This document shows, piece after piece, positions 13,708 through 15,711 of a DNA stretch of 15,711 bases (the first letter of the stretch is position 1; the number at the start of each line of letters is the position of its first letter). The stretch spans positions 1 to 15,711 of the forward strand of contig JAISJZ010000276.1 of the NCBI GenBank assembly GCA_031261125.1. Direction: 5' to 3'. Origin of the DNA: Planctomycetaceae bacterium (GTDB lineage Bacteria; Planctomycetota; Planctomycetia; Pirellulales; Thermoguttaceae). Position numbers and translations under genes: made by a program. Below the pieces are notes generated by a model. The model was not told where the DNA came from, made no database searches, and was given only the letters and a program-made list of their open reading frames with translations.

Positions 13708-15009
13708 ATGAAAACGGCATACTTCGATTGTTCTTCCGGCATCAGCGGCGATATGACACTGGGCGCACTCATTGACTTGGGCGTTCCGGTTCCGTTGCTT
13801 AATCAGGCGGTACGTTCCGTTGTCGAAACCGTCCAGATTGATGCCGAACAAGTCCGCCGCAAAGGATTCCGGGCGACGCTCGCTAAAGTTCATACGCCGC
13901 ACGAACATACGCACCGGCATCTTTCGGATATTCTCGCCCTGATTGACAAGGGAAAATTAACAGATTTGGCAAAAAAACACGCTTCAGATATTTTTCGTCT
14001 TCTTGCCGAAGCAGAAGCGTTTGTTCACGGTACGGACATCGAAAAGGTTCACTTTCACGAAGTCGGGGCTGCGGATTCGATTGCCGATATTGTCGGTGCC
14101 GCCGTCGGATTTGATTACCTGAAAATTGATGAGTACCGGGCTTCGGCTGTTCCGACGGGCTGCGGCACGATTCAAATTGCTCACGGAACGTGTTCCGTTC
14201 CCGCACCGGCAACGGCGGAATTACTGCAAGGTATTCCGCTTGCTGCGTCGGAGGTTCCTTTTGAATTGACCACACCGACGGGGGCGGCCCTGCTGAAACA
14301 TTACGTTCACCGCTTCGGTTCGCTGCCGGAAATAACGGTGCAGAACATTGGTGTCGGTGCCGGCGGCAGGGACTTGGAAGAACAAGCGAACATCCTTCGG
14401 ATTTTAGTCGGTTATACCGATTTGGACTCGAAACATCTGCACGCTGCAATGAAGATGACGGATTCCGTTCAAGAACACCGGATTGCTGCCGCCCCGCAGC
14501 ACGGACACCGGCACGAAACGCCGGTGCCTATTGAGCGGGAAAAAACGGTGTTTCCCGTTTCTGCCGAACTGCCGGAAACAGCGTGGATGCTGGAAACGAA
14601 TCTGGACGACATCAGCGGCGAACTGATTGGGCATTGCGTCGAACAACTTTGGACGTTATCGCCGCTGGACGTTTGGACAACGCCGATTCAGATGAAGAAG
14701 CAGCGACCGGGCGTAACACTGTCGGTACTGTGCCGGCGGGAACAGGTGGAACCGATTGAATCGCTGTTGTTTTCGGAAACGTCCACACTCGGCGTTCGGC
14801 GTTGGCAGGTAGAGCGGACGGTGCTGCGGCGGGAAAACAGCCAGTTGACAACGCCGTGGGGGCTGTTGGACATTAAGCGGGCGGTATTGCCGAACGGCAA
14901 GGAGAAGACCTCCCCGGAGTTTGAGTCCGCCAAACGGATTGCGGCGGAAAAGGGAATTCCGGTGCGGGAAGTGTATCATTATGCCGCGGGAACGATGGAG
15001 TTGTTTTAA
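13708..15009 (+). CDS. larC: Nickel pincer cofactor biosynthesis protein LarC
   Basis: LarC (DUF111 family) is the CTP-dependent cyclometallase that inserts nickel into the pyridinium dithiocarboxylate precursor, giving the nickel-pincer nucleotide used by lactate racemase LarA and related enzymes. The 433-residue product begins with the family hallmark MKTAYFDCSSGISGDM. HFHEVGAADSIADIVGA lies at 115-131, LTTPTGAALL at 187-196, TNLDDISGE at 297-305 and KQRPGVTLSVLC at 331-342. Two histidine-rich patches (His62/65/67/69/71 and about 257-269) may bind metal. It is one continuous frame, unlike Lactobacillus plantarum, where LarC is completed by a programmed frameshift. The ATG at 13708 is chosen over an upstream TTG at 13678 because homologues start at MKTAYFD. 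larA, larB and larE are absent here. Confidence 0.95.
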   Translation: MKTAYFDCSSGISGDMTLGALIDLGVPVPLLNQAVRSVVETVQIDAEQVRRKGFRATLAKVHTPHEHTHRHLSDILALIDKGKLTDLAKKHASDIFRLLAEAEAFVHGTDIEKVHFHEVGAADSIADIVGAAVGFDYLKIDEYRASAVPTGCGTIQIAHGTCSVPAPATAELLQGIPLAASEVPFELTTPTGAALLKHYVHRFGSLPEITVQNIGVGAGGRDLEEQANILRILVGYTDLDSKHLHAAMKMTDSVQEHRIAAAPQHGHRHETPVPIEREKTVFPVSAELPETAWMLETNLDDISGELIGHCVEQLWTLSPLDVWTTPIQMKKQRPGVTLSVLCRREQVEPIESLLFSETSTLGVRRWQVERTVLRRENSQLTTPWGLLDIKRAVLPNGKEKTSPEFESAKRIAAEKGIPVREVYHYAAGTMELF

Positions 15010-15051
15010 GCACACAGTAGTGCCGTTTTAGTCAACACTGCCTAACTTTCG

Positions 15052-15606
15052 ATGCCTTATTATCTTTGGGTCATTATTTGTTTAGCGTTATCGTTAGCGT
15101 TTGCCTTTCTGGAAATTTTTATTCCGTCCGGCGGTTTGCTGGCATTTTTGTCGGTTTCGGCACTTCTGGGCAGCGTTGTTTTTGCGTTTCTGACAAATGT
15201 CTTGTTCGGCAGCGGCTATCTCACGGCTGTAATAATTGCCGTACCGGTCTTCCTTTGGTATGCCGTTCAACTGTTTCCGCGAACATTTATGGGACGGAAA
15301 CTTTTGCTGAATCCCGAAGATGACCCGGCATTACAGCCCGACCTGAAACTTGAAGCGTTGAAGCAACTCATCGGCAAACGCGGAATTGCCAAAAGCAAAA
15401 TGATGTTGAGCGGTCTCATTGAAATTGCCGGACAACGTATCAATGCCGTCAGCGAGAGCGAGACCGTCGAACCGGGCGAAGAAATTGCCGTTGTAAAGAT
15501 TGACGGCATCAATGTTCTTGTCCGCAAAATACCGGCAACTGTTCTTACGAAAGAAAAAGCGGAAGAAAAAACACAGTTGGAACCGATGGAAGACCCGTTT
15601 GGGTAA
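15052..15606 (+). CDS. Short NfeD family membrane protein
   Basis: NfeD-like proteins sit in the membrane beside flotillin (FloA/FloT) and are linked to membrane microdomains. The 184-residue product has three membrane helices (about 4-22, 28-50, 56-74), then a soluble OB-fold domain (about 103-162). The latter has the family pattern LIGKRGIAKSKMMLSG, VSESETVEPGEEIAVVKIDG and INVLVRK. It lacks the ClpP-like serine protease domain of long NfeD proteins, so it is the short type. The ATG has no Shine-Dalgarno. It follows larC by 42 bp with no terminator visible, and is likely in the same transcript. A floA-like gene often follows, which would lie past the window's right edge; this cannot be verified. 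Confidence 0.9.
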   Translation: MPYYLWVIICLALSLAFAFLEIFIPSGGLLAFLSVSALLGSVVFAFLTNVLFGSGYLTAVIIAVPVFLWYAVQLFPRTFMGRKLLLNPEDDPALQPDLKLEALKQLIGKRGIAKSKMMLSGLIEIAGQRINAVSESETVEPGEEIAVVKIDGINVLVRKIPATVLTKEKAEEKTQLEPMEDPFG

Positions 15607-15711
15607 TATCTCTTAGGGAACCTCTATTAACCCCCCATATTCTATCAAAAAAAAAAAATACGCAATAGGGAGGACGAGTTTTTCTTAAAAAAGGGGGAAA
15701 AGTGGATTTTT
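15607..15711. other. Intergenic end of window with homopolymer runs
   Basis: The 105 bp after nfeD contain a C6 run (15631-15636), an A12 run (15647-15658) and a purine-rich stretch with AGGGGGAAAAGTG (15692-15704). The last could be a ribosome site before a GTG start at 15702 (reading M-D-F at the edge), but with only three codons left this is speculative. No hairpin-plus-T-run terminator is visible. AGGGAACCTCTATTAA (15615-15630) loosely resembles the TCTAAAAAC repeats. Confidence 0.4.

Noticed and set aside
13251..13772. A 173-codon minus-strand frame overlapping the larC start
   Set aside because: It runs through the larC promoter and the first 65 bp of larC. Its composition is random-looking and it lacks a ribosome site.
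1..15711. Defence system, CRISPR array, prophage or integrative element
   Set aside because: No nuclease, helicase, integrase, transposase or spacer-repeat array is present. All long genes match housekeeping, motility or envelope families.

Overview
The window looks like chromosomal DNA of a free-living, flagellated Gram-negative-type bacterium. The best guess is a planctomycete (Planctomycetota), but this is inference from gene content and style, not from a marker gene. Reasons: an exported tandem PAF-acetylhydrolase-like SGNH hydrolase, a COG3014-like TPR lipoprotein, a membrane M48 protease with a long C-terminal extension, LarC next to a short NfeD, roughly balanced GC, and few Shine-Dalgarno sequences (clear ones only before the M48 gene, motB and a 48-codon gene). 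There are no tRNA or rRNA genes, CRISPR arrays, transposases or phage genes.

Layout, left to right. Positions 1-48 may hold the tail of a membrane protein read rightward. flhA (flagellar export gate) reads leftward and is divergent from a methyl-accepting chemotaxis protein gene. The chemoreceptor stop codon abuts the stop of a leftward unknown 131-codon gene, which follows the M48 protease gene. That protease is divergent from a rightward lipoprotein gene. Next comes a leftward run: cheX, a hotdog thioesterase and an NAD(P)H quinone-reductase-like flavoprotein. Further right, also leftward, are the double SGNH hydrolase, then motB and motA (stop/start overlap TAATG), a 48-codon single-pass membrane protein, and a doubtful small secreted protein. 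The right end is rightward: larC then nfeD.

Motility and chemotaxis are the main theme: FlhA builds the export gate, MotA/MotB form the stator, the chemoreceptor senses stimuli and CheX dephosphorylates CheY-P. These genes are scattered among envelope and metabolic genes rather than forming one flagellar operon. LarC belongs to nickel-pincer cofactor synthesis, but no larA, larB or larE lies in the window.

I found no convincing new multi-gene system. The less expected signals are small: two copies of a palindromic element ending TCCCGCTCGT; a palindrome plus a 15-bp tandem duplication carried in frame inside the M48 gene; a 9-mer (TCTAAAAAC) at four intergenic sites; a C9 tract beside the cheX promoter; and the 48-codon membrane protein upstream of motAB.
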